Shown: positions 32,571 through 41,110 of the stretch, one piece after another
Layout: every line of letters starts with the position of its first letter
Numbering within the stretch: position 1 is the first letter of the stretch
Assembly: GCA_902462205.1 (NCBI GenBank)
Contig: CABQAR010000004.1
Location: forward strand, 52,444-116,443
DNA from: an uncultured Dialister sp.
GTDB taxonomy: Bacteria > Bacillota > Negativicutes > Veillonellales > Dialisteraceae
DNA: 64,000 bases
Direction of reading: 5' to 3'
Position numbers and translations under genes: made by a program
The notes under the pieces: generated by a model
Database searches by the model: none
The model's input: only the letters and a program-made list of their open reading frames with translations
What the model was told of the DNA's origin: nothing

Positions 32571-32948
32571 TTATTTCTTGGTCGCAGTCTTCTTGCCTGC
32601 GATCGTCTTTCTTGGTCCCTTGCGGGTGCGTGCGTTTGTCTTCGTGCGCTGGCCGCGGGTCGGCAGTCCGTCATGATGACGGCGGCCTCTATAAGAGCCA
32701 ATTTCCACTAAACGCTTAATGTTGAGGGATTCTTCTCTGCGCAGGTCGCCTTCTACCTTGTAATCTGCAAGTGCATTGCGGATATTAGCGACATCGTCTT
32801 CAGTCAGATCTCTAACGCGGACGTCCGGATTGATTCCGGTCTTGTTCAAAATTTCTCTGGAAAGAGTGAGGCCTATTCCAAAAATGTAAGTTAAGCCGAT
32901 CTCAACGCGCTTATCTCTTGGTAAGTCTACACCAGCTATACGTGCCAT
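32571..32948 (-). CDS. rpsM: 30S ribosomal protein S13
   Basis: A 125-residue S13 starting MARIAGVDLPRDKRVEIGLTY with the helix-two-turn-helix core and a C-terminal GLPTRGQRTKTNARTRKG tail that contacts P-site tRNA. Confidence 0.96.
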   Translation of the reverse strand: MARIAGVDLPRDKRVEIGLTYIFGIGLTLSREILNKTGINPDVRVRDLTEDDVANIRNALADYKVEGDLRREESLNIKRLVEIGSYRGRRHHDGLPTRGQRTKTNARTRKGPRKTIAGKKTATKK

Positions 32949-32971
32949 CTACTCTTCTACCTCCTTTTTTA

Positions 32972-33085
32972 TTAACCCTGTCTCTGCTTATGCTTTGGAT
33001 TCTCACAAATGACCATTACGCGGCCTTTGCGTTTGATGATTTTACATTTGTCACACATCTTCTTGACGGACGGTCTGACCTTCAT
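32972..33085 (-). CDS. rpmJ: 50S ribosomal protein L36
   Basis: A 37-residue L36, MKVRPSVKKMCDKCKIIKR, with the zinc-binding residues Cys11, Cys14, Cys27 and His32. So this is the zinc-containing form. GGAGG lies nine bases upstream. It sits between infA and rpsM, as in most Bacillota. Confidence 0.95.
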   Translation of the reverse strand: MKVRPSVKKMCDKCKIIKRKGRVMVICENPKHKQRQG

Positions 33086-33101
33086 CTTGGTTCCTCCTTG
33101 C

Positions 33102-33323
33102 TTACTTGTAACGATAGGTAATTCTGCCGTGCTCTAAATCGTAGGGCGTAAGTTCTACGGTTACTTTATCCCCGGGCAGGATACGGATGAAATTCATACG
33201 CATTTTGCCGGAAATTGTCGCCAGTACGATATGGCCGCCATTTTCCAGTTTTACACGGAACATGGCATTGGGAAGCTTTTCTACTACTTTGCCTTCCACT
33301 TCGATAACGTCTGCCTTGCTCAT
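33102..33323 (-). CDS. infA: translation initiation factor IF-1
   Basis: A 73-residue IF-1 of the OB fold with the typical core VEKLPNAMFRVKLENG and GKMRMNFIRILPGDKV. It binds the ribosomal A site during initiation. The start at 33323 (MSKADVIEVEG) follows AAAGGAGG; the frame is open 14 codons further upstream but that would not match the family. Confidence 0.96.
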   Translation of the reverse strand: MSKADVIEVEGKVVEKLPNAMFRVKLENGGHIVLATISGKMRMNFIRILPGDKVTVELTPYDLEHGRITYRYK

Positions 33324-33387
33324 TCGAGCCTCCTTTGGCTTTTTATAGACTGCGCTGGGTTTCACTGCCCGTGGTAGCGGTACTGCG

Positions 33388-34140
33388 TTAATCGCGCAGT
33401 GTCAGAATTCTCGGACCATTTTTAGTGATGACGAGGGTATGTTCACAGTGCGCAGCGGGAAGCCCGTCTGCCGTCACTACACCCCAGCCGTCGCGAAGAG
33501 TTATGATATCTGCCCTGCCCATGGTAACCATCGGCTCGATACAGATGACCATTCCTTCTTCCAATCGAGGTCCGTGCCCTGGCGTGCCATAATTCGGTAT
33601 TTCCGGATCTTCGTGCATATCAGTGCCAATGCCGTGACCTACATAATCCCGGAGTACATCATAGCCGTAGGGCCTTACGTAGCTTTCGACCGCATGGCCG
33701 ATATCGCCTACCGTATTTCCCGGTACAGCCTGTTTAATTCCGGCAAAAAGCGCCTCTTCTGTCACTTTCAGAAGCTGCGCGTTTTTCTTATTTGTATGCC
33801 CGACGGGAACGGTAATACAGGAATCACCCATGTAACCATTTAATTCTACCACAAGATCAAGGGAAATAATATCCCCCTTTTTCAAAACTTTCCTTGCAGA
33901 GGGAATCCCGTGGACAACCACATCGTTGACAGAGGTGCATATGCTTCCGGGAAATCCTTCATAGCCTTTGCAGCTCGGAATCCCGCCTCTGTCGCGGATA
34001 AATTTTTCTGCCATTTCGTCCAGCTGCAAGGTCGTCATTCCCGGCTGTACAGCTTTTTCAAGCATAGAGAGCGTATCCGCAGTCAGTTTTCCGGCTGCGG
34101 CAATTTTCTCTATTTCTTCGGACGTATAAATGGTAATCAT
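33388..34140 (-). CDS. map: methionine aminopeptidase, type I
   Basis: A 250-residue enzyme that removes the initiator Met from nascent proteins. The five metal ligands are visible: Asp in SLDLVVELNGY and in GDSCITVPVG, His in YVGHGIGTDMHEDP, and Glu in MVICIEPMV and in the C-terminal CEHTLVI. Its start overlaps the adk stop by four bases. Confidence 0.95.
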   Translation of the reverse strand: MITIYTSEEIEKIAAAGKLTADTLSMLEKAVQPGMTTLQLDEMAEKFIRDRGGIPSCKGYEGFPGSICTSVNDVVVHGIPSARKVLKKGDIISLDLVVELNGYMGDSCITVPVGHTNKKNAQLLKVTEEALFAGIKQAVPGNTVGDIGHAVESYVRPYGYDVLRDYVGHGIGTDMHEDPEIPNYGTPGHGPRLEEGMVICIEPMVTMGRADIITLRDGWGVVTADGLPAAHCEHTLVITKNGPRILTLRD

Positions 34141-34790
34141 TCAGAAGCCTTCTTCAGTGCTTCCTGGATATCGGCATATACCTTATCCATAGGCTGGTCA
34201 CCGTCGATTTCACAGAAACGTCCGCTTGCCTGATAGTAATCAATCAGCGGCCTTGTGGATTTTTCATAAACGGCCAGTCTTTCAGCAACTGTATCTTCAT
34301 TGTCATCAGCGCGCTGGTACAGCTCTCCGCCGCAGTTGTCGCAGACAGCTTCTTTCTTCGGCGGGCGGAATTCCTTGTGGAAGGAGGCTCCGCATGATTT
34401 GCAGACCAGACGGCCGCTGATTCTCTTCACGAGCCCTTTCGGATCAGCTTTGATTCCGATAACGGCGGTGAGTGTGATTCCAAGTTCATGGAGAATGGCA
34501 TCCAGTGCCGCTGCCTGTGCCGTGGTACGGGGGAATCCGTCAAGAATCCAGCCTTTCTTGCAGTCATCCTGCTCAAGTCTTTCTTTAACGATCCCTACCG
34601 TAACGCTGTCCGGTACAAGGGCACCTTTGTCCATATAGCTTTTGGCTTCTTTTCCAAGAGCGGTTCCGGATTTCACGGCGGCACGGAACATGTCACCTGT
34701 GGAAATCTGGGGAATGCCATAATCACGAATGAGTTTTTCCGCCTGTGTGCCTTTGCCGGCGCCAGGAGGTCCCATCAATAAGATATACAT
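34137..34790 (-). CDS. adk: adenylate kinase
   Basis: A 217-residue kinase (AMP + ATP to 2 ADP). P-loop GPPGAGKGTQAEKL is at residues 7-20, with AMP-binding GFPRTTAQA. The LID has a four-Cys zinc site (CKSCG and CDNCG), the type common in Bacillota. It sits between secY and map with an 11-base gap and a four-base overlap. Confidence 0.96.
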   Translation of the reverse strand: MYILLMGPPGAGKGTQAEKLIRDYGIPQISTGDMFRAAVKSGTALGKEAKSYMDKGALVPDSVTVGIVKERLEQDDCKKGWILDGFPRTTAQAAALDAILHELGITLTAVIGIKADPKGLVKRISGRLVCKSCGASFHKEFRPPKKEAVCDNCGGELYQRADDNEDTVAERLAVYEKSTRPLIDYYQASGRFCEIDGDQPMDKVYADIQEALKKASE

Positions 34791-34801
34791 AACCCTGCTC
34801 C

Positions 34802-36064
34802 TTATTTAATGAAGCCCTGATAGTTCCTTGTAACCATCAGAGATTGTGCCTGCCTCATCGTATCCAGTGCCACGCCGACGACGATCAGAAGTGATGTGCC
34901 GCCGAAGTAGACACCCTGTATACCGGTAATGTTTCCGATGAAATTCGGAAGGATGGCGATGAATGCCAGGAAGATCGCACCGGCCAGTGTGATACGGCTC
35001 ATGACCTTATCGATATACATCATGGTCGGTTCTCCCGGGCGGATGCCTGGAATGAAGCCGCCATATTTCTTCATGTTATCCGCCAGTTCTTTGATATTCA
35101 GGGAAATCGCCGTATAGAAATAGGTGAAGATGAATATCAGGATGCCGTAGCAGATGGTGTTCGGCCAAGATCCCCAGGCAAAGAAATTGCCGATGGACTG
35201 TACCCATCCGATATGGACGAACTGGGCCAAAGTAACAGGAAGCATGATGATGGATGAAGCGAAGATGATCGGGATAACGCCTGCCTGGTTGACTTTAAGC
35301 GGCAGGAATGTGGAGTGGCCTCCATACATTTTCCGACCAATGACACGTTTTGCATATTGGATGGAAACGCGCCTCTGTCCTTCATTGACCTCGATGACCA
35401 TGAGGATCATGACCAGAGCGATCACGAGGAAGAGAAGCAGCTGGAACGGACTGATCGTTCCCACTTTCAGGTAATCAATGACTGTGGAAATCGCTTCCGG
35501 AAAACGGGCAACGATACCGCAGAAAATGATGAGTGAAATTCCATTTCCAATGCCGTGTTCCGTAATCTGCTCACCGATCCACATCAGGAGACAGGTGCCT
35601 GCAGTCAGAACAACGATGATAAAAGCGAAATACATCCAGCTGTTGTCCACCAGAGCATGGTTGATCCGAAGGGCGTAGGTCATTCCGAAGGCCTGTACCA
35701 CTGCCAGAACGATCGTGAAATACCGTGTGACCTTCTGAATCTTCTTATACCCTTCCTGCCCGTCCTTGCGCCATTCTTCCAGTGTAGGGATGACGGCGGT
35801 GAGGAGCTGCATGATGATGGAGGAGTTGATGTATGGCGTGATGCTCATGGCAAAGAGTGAGAACTTGCTCAAGGCACCACCGGAAAACAGGTCAAGGAAT
35901 CCAAAGAGGTTCCCTGACGAAAACAGGCTTTCCAGAATGGAGGTGTCCACTCCAGGAACCGGAATGTGCACTCCTAAACGAAAGACGAAAAACATCATGA
36001 ATGTGAAGATGATGCGATCTTTCAATTCCTTATTGGCAGCAAAGCTTGCGAGAGCAGATCCCAT
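34802..36064 (-). CDS. secY: protein translocase subunit SecY
   Basis: A 420-residue channel subunit of the Sec translocon with ten TM helices. Landmarks are the plug region after TM1 (GVDTSILESLFSSGNLFGFLD, given in part), MSITPYINSSIIMQLL in TM2, and the C-terminal QSLMVTRNYQGFIK tail. It follows rplO by one base, so translation is probably coupled. Confidence 0.97.
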   Translation of the reverse strand: MGSALASFAANKELKDRIIFTFMMFFVFRLGVHIPVPGVDTSILESLFSSGNLFGFLDLFSGGALSKFSLFAMSITPYINSSIIMQLLTAVIPTLEEWRKDGQEGYKKIQKVTRYFTIVLAVVQAFGMTYALRINHALVDNSWMYFAFIIVVLTAGTCLLMWIGEQITEHGIGNGISLIIFCGIVARFPEAISTVIDYLKVGTISPFQLLLFLVIALVMILMVIEVNEGQRRVSIQYAKRVIGRKMYGGHSTFLPLKVNQAGVIPIIFASSIIMLPVTLAQFVHIGWVQSIGNFFAWGSWPNTICYGILIFIFTYFYTAISLNIKELADNMKKYGGFIPGIRPGEPTMMYIDKVMSRITLAGAIFLAFIAILPNFIGNITGIQGVYFGGTSLLIVVGVALDTMRQAQSLMVTRNYQGFIK

Positions 36065-36065
36065 A

Positions 36066-36506
36066 TCAGATCACCTCTACTTTTCCACCTGCTGCTTCGA
36101 TTTTCTGCTGTGCGGACTGGGTGAATCCCTGTGCCCTGACTTCCAGAGCCTTGGAGAGTTCTCCATTTCCCAGAATACGTACACCATCGAGAACGTTCTT
36201 AAGAATACCTGCTTCTACGAGCGCTGCCGGATCAACGACAGCCTTGTCTTCAAAGCAGTTAAGCTGTTCTACGTTGACAACAGCATATTCCTTAGCAAAA
36301 ATATTCTTGAAGCCGCGTTTCGGGAGACGGCGATACAGAGGCATCTGACCGCCTTCGAATCCTGGACGGACGCCGCCACCTGTTCTTGCATTCTGACCTT
36401 TAGCACCGCGTGTGGACTGTTTGCCCATGCCGGAGCCAAGGCCGCGTCCTACACGGCGACGCGCTCTTGTGGAGCCTTCTGCCGGTTTCAGTTCATGCAG
36501 TTTCAT
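36066..36506 (-). CDS. rplO: 50S ribosomal protein L15
   Basis: A 146-residue L15 starting MKLHELKPAEGSTRARRRVG with the extended Gly/Arg-rich N-terminal tail that penetrates 23S rRNA. The start at 36506 follows AAAGGAGG; the longer frame runs into the rpmD gap. Confidence 0.95.
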   Translation of the reverse strand: MKLHELKPAEGSTRARRRVGRGLGSGMGKQSTRGAKGQNARTGGGVRPGFEGGQMPLYRRLPKRGFKNIFAKEYAVVNVEQLNCFEDKAVVDPAALVEAGILKNVLDGVRILGNGELSKALEVRAQGFTQSAQQKIEAAGGKVEVI

Positions 36507-36520
36507 TCGTGCACCTCCTT

Positions 36521-36700
36521 TTATTCTGCTTCCTTGCATTCTACCAGATGACGGACGGCATGAACCATTCCTTCGATCTGGGGGGTGAGTTCCTTAACTA
36601 CAGAGGAATTGGTCTTTTTCAGGCCAAGAGCTTTAACTGTAGCAATGTGCTCGGGTTTGGAGCCGATCACGCTTTTTTTCAGTGTAATGGTAACTTTCAT
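36521..36700 (-). CDS. rpmD: 50S ribosomal protein L30
   Basis: A 59-residue L30: MKVTITLKKSVIGSKPEHIA. The Met at 36700 follows AGGAGAG and gives the family's usual length. An in-frame extension to 36733 overlaps the rpsE end and is rejected. Confidence 0.94.
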   Translation of the reverse strand: MKVTITLKKSVIGSKPEHIATVKALGLKKTNSSVVKELTPQIEGMVHAVRHLVECKEAE

Positions 36701-36713
36701 GATCGCTCTCCTA

Positions 36714-37214
36714 TTAGTTGTAAATTTCATCAACCGTCTTACCGCGGAGGGCAGCTACGGTCTGAACGTTTTCCAGCTTGGACAGTCCGTCCATGGTTGC
36801 TCTGACCATGTTGATTGGGTTAGAGGAACCGAGGGACTTCGTCAATACGTTGCGTACGCCGGCCAGTGCGAGTACGGCACGAACCGGGCCGCCGGCCTTA
36901 ACGCCGGTACCTTCGGCAGCCGGTTTCATGATGACCTTGCCTGCGCCGTAAATGCCCAGGGATTCATGAGGAACCGTGCCGTTTTTCAGTGCAACGGTAA
37001 TCATATTCTTCTTGGCATCTTCGACGCCTTTGCGGATAGCTTCCGGAACTTCGGCAGCTTTGCCGAGGCCTGCGCCTACTCTGCCTTTTCCGTCACCGAC
37101 TACTACGACTGCAGCAAAGGAAAAACGACGGCCGCCTTTTACGACTTTAGCAACGCGGTTAATGAAAACGACGTTTTCCTGTAAGTCGGATTCCTGTTTT
37201 TCAAATCTTGGCAT
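36714..37214 (-). CDS. rpsE: 30S ribosomal protein S5
   Basis: A 166-residue S5 with the double-stranded RNA-binding N-domain (VVKGGRRFSFAAVVVVGDG) and the C-domain (GVKAGGPVRAVLALAGVRN). It helps maintain decoding fidelity. GGAG upstream. Confidence 0.96.
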   Translation of the reverse strand: MPRFEKQESDLQENVVFINRVAKVVKGGRRFSFAAVVVVGDGKGRVGAGLGKAAEVPEAIRKGVEDAKKNMITVALKNGTVPHESLGIYGAGKVIMKPAAEGTGVKAGGPVRAVLALAGVRNVLTKSLGSSNPINMVRATMDGLSKLENVQTVAALRGKTVDEIYN

Positions 37215-37231
37215 GTGCTTTCTCCTTTACC

Positions 37232-37597
37232 TTAAAATTTCAAGCCGGCTTCACGGGCACCTTCTGCCAGAGCCTTTACTCTGCCATGATAGATGCAGCC
37301 GCCACGGTCGAATACTACGGTTTCAATGCCCTTTTCAAGAGCCCTCTTTGCTACCAGTTCGCCGACTGCCTTGGCAGCTTCGATGTTGCCGCCGTAAGGG
37401 AGCTTAGCCTTAATTTCTTTATCCAGGCTGTTTGCCGAAACGAGGGTATTGCCTGCTTCATCGTCAATCACCTGTGCATAGATGTTCGCTAAGGAACGGA
37501 ATACGTTCAGGCGGGGACGAGCGGCAGTACCGGTAATCTTCTGGCGAAGACGCAGGTGGCGGCGGATAACAGCTGTTCTGCTTGCATTTTTACGCAT
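37232..37597 (-). CDS. rplR: 50S ribosomal protein L18
   Basis: A 121-residue L18 that binds 5S rRNA, with the core RPRLNVFRSLANIYAQVID and GIETVVFDRGGCIYHGRV. GGAGG upstream. Confidence 0.96.
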   Translation of the reverse strand: MRKNASRTAVIRRHLRLRQKITGTAARPRLNVFRSLANIYAQVIDDEAGNTLVSANSLDKEIKAKLPYGGNIEAAKAVGELVAKRALEKGIETVVFDRGGCIYHGRVKALAEGAREAGLKF

Positions 37598-37615
37598 ATC
37601 TTTCTACCTCCTGTC

Positions 37616-38158
37616 TTACTTCGTTGCGCCGGTCTTACCAGCTTTACGACGGACGTGTTCGCCGGAATAACGGATCCCCTTGCCTTTATAAGGTTCAGGT
37701 CTGCGCCAGTCGCGGATTTCAGATGCCACCTGTCCGACGAGATCCTTGTCAGCACCGGATACGACGATGACGACGGAAGACGGGGTGGTGATGGTGATTC
37801 CTTCCGGCGGCGTGATGATGACCGGATGGGAGAAGCCAAGTGCCAGCTTCAGATTCTTGCCCTGCATCTGGGCATTGTAGCCTACGCCCTGGATTTCCAG
37901 CTTCTTTTCAAATCCCTGTGTTACACCGACAACCATGTTGTTGATGAGTGTACGGTTCAGGCCGTGCAGGGAACGGTTCCTGATTTCGTCATTCGGACGG
38001 GATACGGTAATCTGGCCATCTTCCATCTTAACGTCCATTTCCGGATTGACTGTATGTGTTAATGTGCCTTTCGGACCTTTTACGGTGACGGTATGTCCAT
38101 CAATCTTGACTTCCACACCAGCCGGGACCGTAATCGGTTTTCTGCCAATTCTTGACAT
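37616..38158 (-). CDS. rplF: 50S ribosomal protein L6
   Basis: A 180-residue L6 with two repeated domains; MSRIGRKPITVPAGVEVKID at the start and the conserved C-terminal RRPEPYKGKGIRYSGEHV. GGAGG upstream. Confidence 0.97.
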   Translation of the reverse strand: MSRIGRKPITVPAGVEVKIDGHTVTVKGPKGTLTHTVNPEMDVKMEDGQITVSRPNDEIRNRSLHGLNRTLINNMVVGVTQGFEKKLEIQGVGYNAQMQGKNLKLALGFSHPVIITPPEGITITTPSSVVIVVSGADKDLVGQVASEIRDWRRPEPYKGKGIRYSGEHVRRKAGKTGATK

Positions 38159-38175
38159 GTTATACCTCCAACGGA

Positions 38176-38574
38176 TTACCAGACATATGCAAGGACTTCT
38201 CCGCCAAGGCCTTCCTTACGGGCTGCCTTGTCAGTCAAAATGCCCTTGGATGTGGAAATAATTGCGATACCAAGTCCGCCGAGAACCTTCGGCAGTTCTT
38301 CTTTGTTTGCGTATACGCGCAGACCCGGCTTGGAAATTCTCTTCAGACCCTTGATAACCTTTTCACGGTTGGCGCCGTACTTCAGTGCGACACGCAGTAC
38401 CTGATGGTTTTCGACTTCGATCTGTTCTACGCTTTTAATAAAGCCTTCATTCTTCAAAATTTCAAGCACAGCGGCCTTAATTTTAGAAGCAGGCATATCT
38501 ACTTTTTCATGATATGCATCGTTCGCATTACGAATACGGGTAAGCATATCCGCAATCGGATCGGTTGTTACCAT
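38176..38574 (-). CDS. rpsH: 30S ribosomal protein S8
   Basis: A 132-residue S8: DPIADMLTRIRNANDAYHE at the start and LGGLGIAIISTSKGILTDK near the C-terminus. In other bacteria S8 also represses the spc operon by binding its mRNA near rplE; a matching site was not traced here. Confidence 0.97.
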   Translation of the reverse strand: MVTTDPIADMLTRIRNANDAYHEKVDMPASKIKAAVLEILKNEGFIKSVEQIEVENHQVLRVALKYGANREKVIKGLKRISKPGLRVYANKEELPKVLGGLGIAIISTSKGILTDKAARKEGLGGEVLAYVW

Positions 38575-38601
38575 TATTTAATCCTCCTCCCGAAATCTCG
38601 A

Positions 38602-38871
38602 TTACCAGCTGGCTTTTCTTACGCCCGGAACTTCTCCGCGGTAAGCCAAATCACGGAACTGATTGCGGCAGATTCCGAATTTACGCATAAAGCCGTGGGG
38701 ACGGCCGGTCAGTTTGCAACGGTTATGCAGACGCGTCGGGGAAGCGTTGCGCGGAAGCTTGCTAAGTGCTTCATAGTCGCCGGCTTCTTTGAGTGCCTGG
38801 CGTTTGGCTGCAAATTTCTGAGCGCAGAGTTCTCTCTTCTTTTCGCGTTCCAACATAGACTTCTTCGCCAT
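38602..38871 (-). CDS. rpsN: 30S ribosomal protein S14, long zinc-free form
   Basis: An 89-residue S14 ending NASPTRLHNRCKLTGRPHG...RKASW. The two CxxC pairs of the short 61-residue zinc form are absent; the three Cys present are far apart. Many Bacillota carry the zinc form in this operon slot and keep a long zinc-free form elsewhere, so the operon copy here is of the less expected type. Confidence 0.95.
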   Translation of the reverse strand: MAKKSMLEREKKRELCAQKFAAKRQALKEAGDYEALSKLPRNASPTRLHNRCKLTGRPHGFMRKFGICRNQFRDLAYRGEVPGVRKASW

Positions 38872-38884
38872 ATTGTCCTCCTGC

Positions 38885-39424
38885 TTATTTCTTGAACGGC
38901 ATACCGAACTGTTTCAGCATTTCACGTGCTTCTTCATCCGTCTTAGCCGTTGTAACCATAATGATGTCCATGCCGCGGATACGGTCGATTTTTTCATAAT
39001 CGACTTCCGGGAAAATCAGCTGTTCTTTTACGCCGAATGCATAGTTGCCACGGCCGTCAAAGCTCTGTGCGCTGATACCACGGAAATCGCGGACACGGGG
39101 AAGTGCGATGTTGATCAGGCGGTCTAAGAATTCATACATTCTTTCGCCACGCAGTGTAACCTTGCATCCCAACGGCATTCCTTCACGGATCTTCCATGCT
39201 GCCAGGGATTTGTGCGCCTTACAGATCAGCGGCTTCTGGCCGGTAATGGCTGCAAGGTCGGATGCTGCTGCATCGACTGCCTTTGAGTTTTCCGTAGCTT
39301 CGCCGACACCGATGTTGATGACGATCTTTTCCAGCTTCGGAATTTCCATTTCGTTCGTATAGCCGAACTTTTCACGAAGGGATTTTCTGATTTCTCCCTT
39401 GTACAAATCATTTAATCTGGACAC
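38885..39424 (-). CDS. rplE: 50S ribosomal protein L5
   Basis: A 179-residue L5, a 5S rRNA and P-site tRNA contact protein. It contains KIVINIGVGEATENSKAVD and the C-terminal RGMDIIMVTTAKTDEEAREM. GGAGG upstream. Confidence 0.97.
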   Translation of the reverse strand: MSRLNDLYKGEIRKSLREKFGYTNEMEIPKLEKIVINIGVGEATENSKAVDAAASDLAAITGQKPLICKAHKSLAAWKIREGMPLGCKVTLRGERMYEFLDRLINIALPRVRDFRGISAQSFDGRGNYAFGVKEQLIFPEVDYEKIDRIRGMDIIMVTTAKTDEEAREMLKQFGMPFKK

Positions 39425-39444
39425 TTGTTATCCTCCTTCCCCGC

Positions 39445-39777
39445 TTACTTTGCTTTGTCTAAAATAGCGCCGCTCTTTACAGCCGCTCTGACGTAGGTGC
39501 CGTCTTTCTGCTGTACTTTCTTAATGCGGGTCGGTTTCTTTGTTTCCGGGTCCAGAATCATGACCTTGGATACATTGATCGGGGCTTCTTTTTCAATAAT
39601 CCCGCCCTTCGGATTTGCCTGGGTCGGTTTTGTATGTCTCTTCACAACGTTCACGCCTTCAACGACTACGCGGTCTTTCTTCGGCAGTGCTGCTGTGATC
39701 TTGCCCTGTTTGCCTTTATCTTTACCGGAAATGACAACTACGGTGTCACCGGTCTTTACGTGCAGTTTCTGACTCAT
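39445..39777 (-). CDS. rplX: 50S ribosomal protein L24
   Basis: A 110-residue L24 with the KOW motif near the N-terminus (VKTGDTVVVISGKDKGKQG). It starts 50S assembly. It lies 12 bases after rplN. Confidence 0.96.
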   Translation of the reverse strand: MSQKLHVKTGDTVVVISGKDKGKQGKITAALPKKDRVVVEGVNVVKRHTKPTQANPKGGIIEKEAPINVSKVMILDPETKKPTRIKKVQQKDGTYVRAAVKSGAILDKAK

Positions 39778-39789
39778 ATTTGCCTCCTA

Positions 39790-40158
39790 TCAGAGCACTT
39801 CCGGAGCCAGGGAAATGATCTTCATGAAATCTCTTTCACGGAGTTCTCTTGCTACCGGTCCAAAAATACGTGTTCCTACCGGGCTCTTGTCATCTTTAAT
39901 GATGACAGCTGCATTTTCATCGAAGCGGATATGGGAACCGTCCGGACGGCTTACGCCGCTCACGGAACGAACCACGACAGCCTTAACTACCTGGCCCTTC
40001 TTAACAACGCCACCGGGTGATGCATCTTTGACTGTAGCAACTACGACATCGCCGATGTTTCCGCTTCTGCGGAAGGAACCGCCCAGAACTTTAATAACCA
40101 GGATGTTCTTAGCACCGGTATTATCTGCAACGTTGAGTCTGCTTTCCTGCTGAATCAT
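39790..40158 (-). CDS. rplN: 50S ribosomal protein L14
   Basis: A 122-residue L14: MIQQESRLNVADNTGAKNI at the start and the GTRIFGPVARELRERDFMK motif near the end. It contacts 16S rRNA in a bridge between the subunits. Confidence 0.97.
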   Translation of the reverse strand: MIQQESRLNVADNTGAKNILVIKVLGGSFRRSGNIGDVVVATVKDASPGGVVKKGQVVKAVVVRSVSGVSRPDGSHIRFDENAAVIIKDDKSPVGTRIFGPVARELRERDFMKIISLAPEVL

Positions 40159-40191
40159 CGTGCCAATCCTCCTATAAAACTATCTATATTA

Positions 40192-40452
40192 TCAATCCTG
40201 ACGGGCAACGATTTTCTCAACCCTCCAACGCTTGTCACGGGACAGCGGGCGGGTTTCGACGATGCGGACGGTATCACCGACACGGCATTCGTTGTTTTCG
40301 TCATGCGCTTTGAACTTGGTTGTGGTTTTAAGAGCTTTTTTATAAAGCTTATGGGGAACCTTGCGTTCTACGGCAACAACGACGGTCTTGTCCATCTTGT
40401 CACTTACAACGATTCCCTGGCGCACTTTGCGCAGATTTCTTTCTTCTGCCAT
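40192..40452 (-). CDS. rpsQ: 30S ribosomal protein S17
   Basis: An 86-residue S17 of the OB fold: RQGIVVSDKMDKTVVVAVE and DTVRIVETRPLSRDKRWRV. GGAGG upstream. Confidence 0.96.
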   Translation of the reverse strand: MAEERNLRKVRQGIVVSDKMDKTVVVAVERKVPHKLYKKALKTTTKFKAHDENNECRVGDTVRIVETRPLSRDKRWRVEKIVARQD

Positions 40453-40476
40453 GAGATCCTCCTTATGGATTAACCG

Positions 40477-40683
40477 TTATGCCTTTTTGGCAGCCTTCAA
40501 TTCTTCTTCACGCTGAACGGTCTTGATTTTTGCGATGTCCTTCTTTACTTCGTGGATACGCATCGGATTTTCAAGCTGACCGGTAGCGAGCTGAAAACGG
40601 AGGTTGAACAGTTCTTCCTTTAAGCCGGCAACCTTTTCATTTCTTTCGGCAGTGCTCAGGTTACGAATTTCATTGACCTTCAT
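40477..40683 (-). CDS. rpmC: 50S ribosomal protein L29
   Basis: A 68-residue coiled-coil L29 with the family core LKEELFNLRFQLATGQLEN. The ATG at 40683, one base after the rplP stop and with AGGTG upstream, is chosen over a GTG three codons earlier that overlaps rplP. It lies next to the polypeptide exit of the ribosome. Confidence 0.93.
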   Translation of the reverse strand: MKVNEIRNLSTAERNEKVAGLKEELFNLRFQLATGQLENPMRIHEVKKDIAKIKTVQREEELKAAKKA

Positions 40684-40684
40684 T

Positions 40685-41110
40685 TTATTCACCTGCCACT
40701 TCTTGACCTTTAACTACAAATTTTGTCTTAATCGGCAGCTTGTTGCTTGCAAGACGCATAGCTTCTTTTGCTGCTTCCATCGGAATTCCGCCCATTTCGA
40801 ACATGACGCGGCCCGGTCTTACGACGGCCACCCAGTATTCAACGGAGCCCTTGCCGGAGCCCTGACGAGTGCCGATCGGCTTGGATGTAACCGGCTTATC
40901 CGGGAATATTTTAATCCATACCTTACCGCCACGCTTGGTATAACGTGTCATGGCGATACGGGCCGCTTCGATCTGGCGGCTGGTGATCCAGGACGGTTCT
41001 GTGGCTACCAGGCCGAATTCACCGTATGTAACTGTGTTTCCACGATGATCCCTGCCCTTCATACGGCCGCGGAACTGCTTGCGGTATTTTGTACGCTTCG
41101 GAATTAACAT
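40685..41110 (-). CDS. rplP: 50S ribosomal protein L16
   Basis: A 141-residue L16: MLIPKRTKYRKQFRGRMKG at the start and KVWIKIFPDKPVTSKPIGT, then the GSVEYWVAVVRPG motif. It overlaps the rpsC stop by one base. Confidence 0.97.
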   Translation of the reverse strand: MLIPKRTKYRKQFRGRMKGRDHRGNTVTYGEFGLVATEPSWITSRQIEAARIAMTRYTKRGGKVWIKIFPDKPVTSKPIGTRQGSGKGSVEYWVAVVRPGRVMFEMGGIPMEAAKEAMRLASNKLPIKTKFVVKGQEVAGE

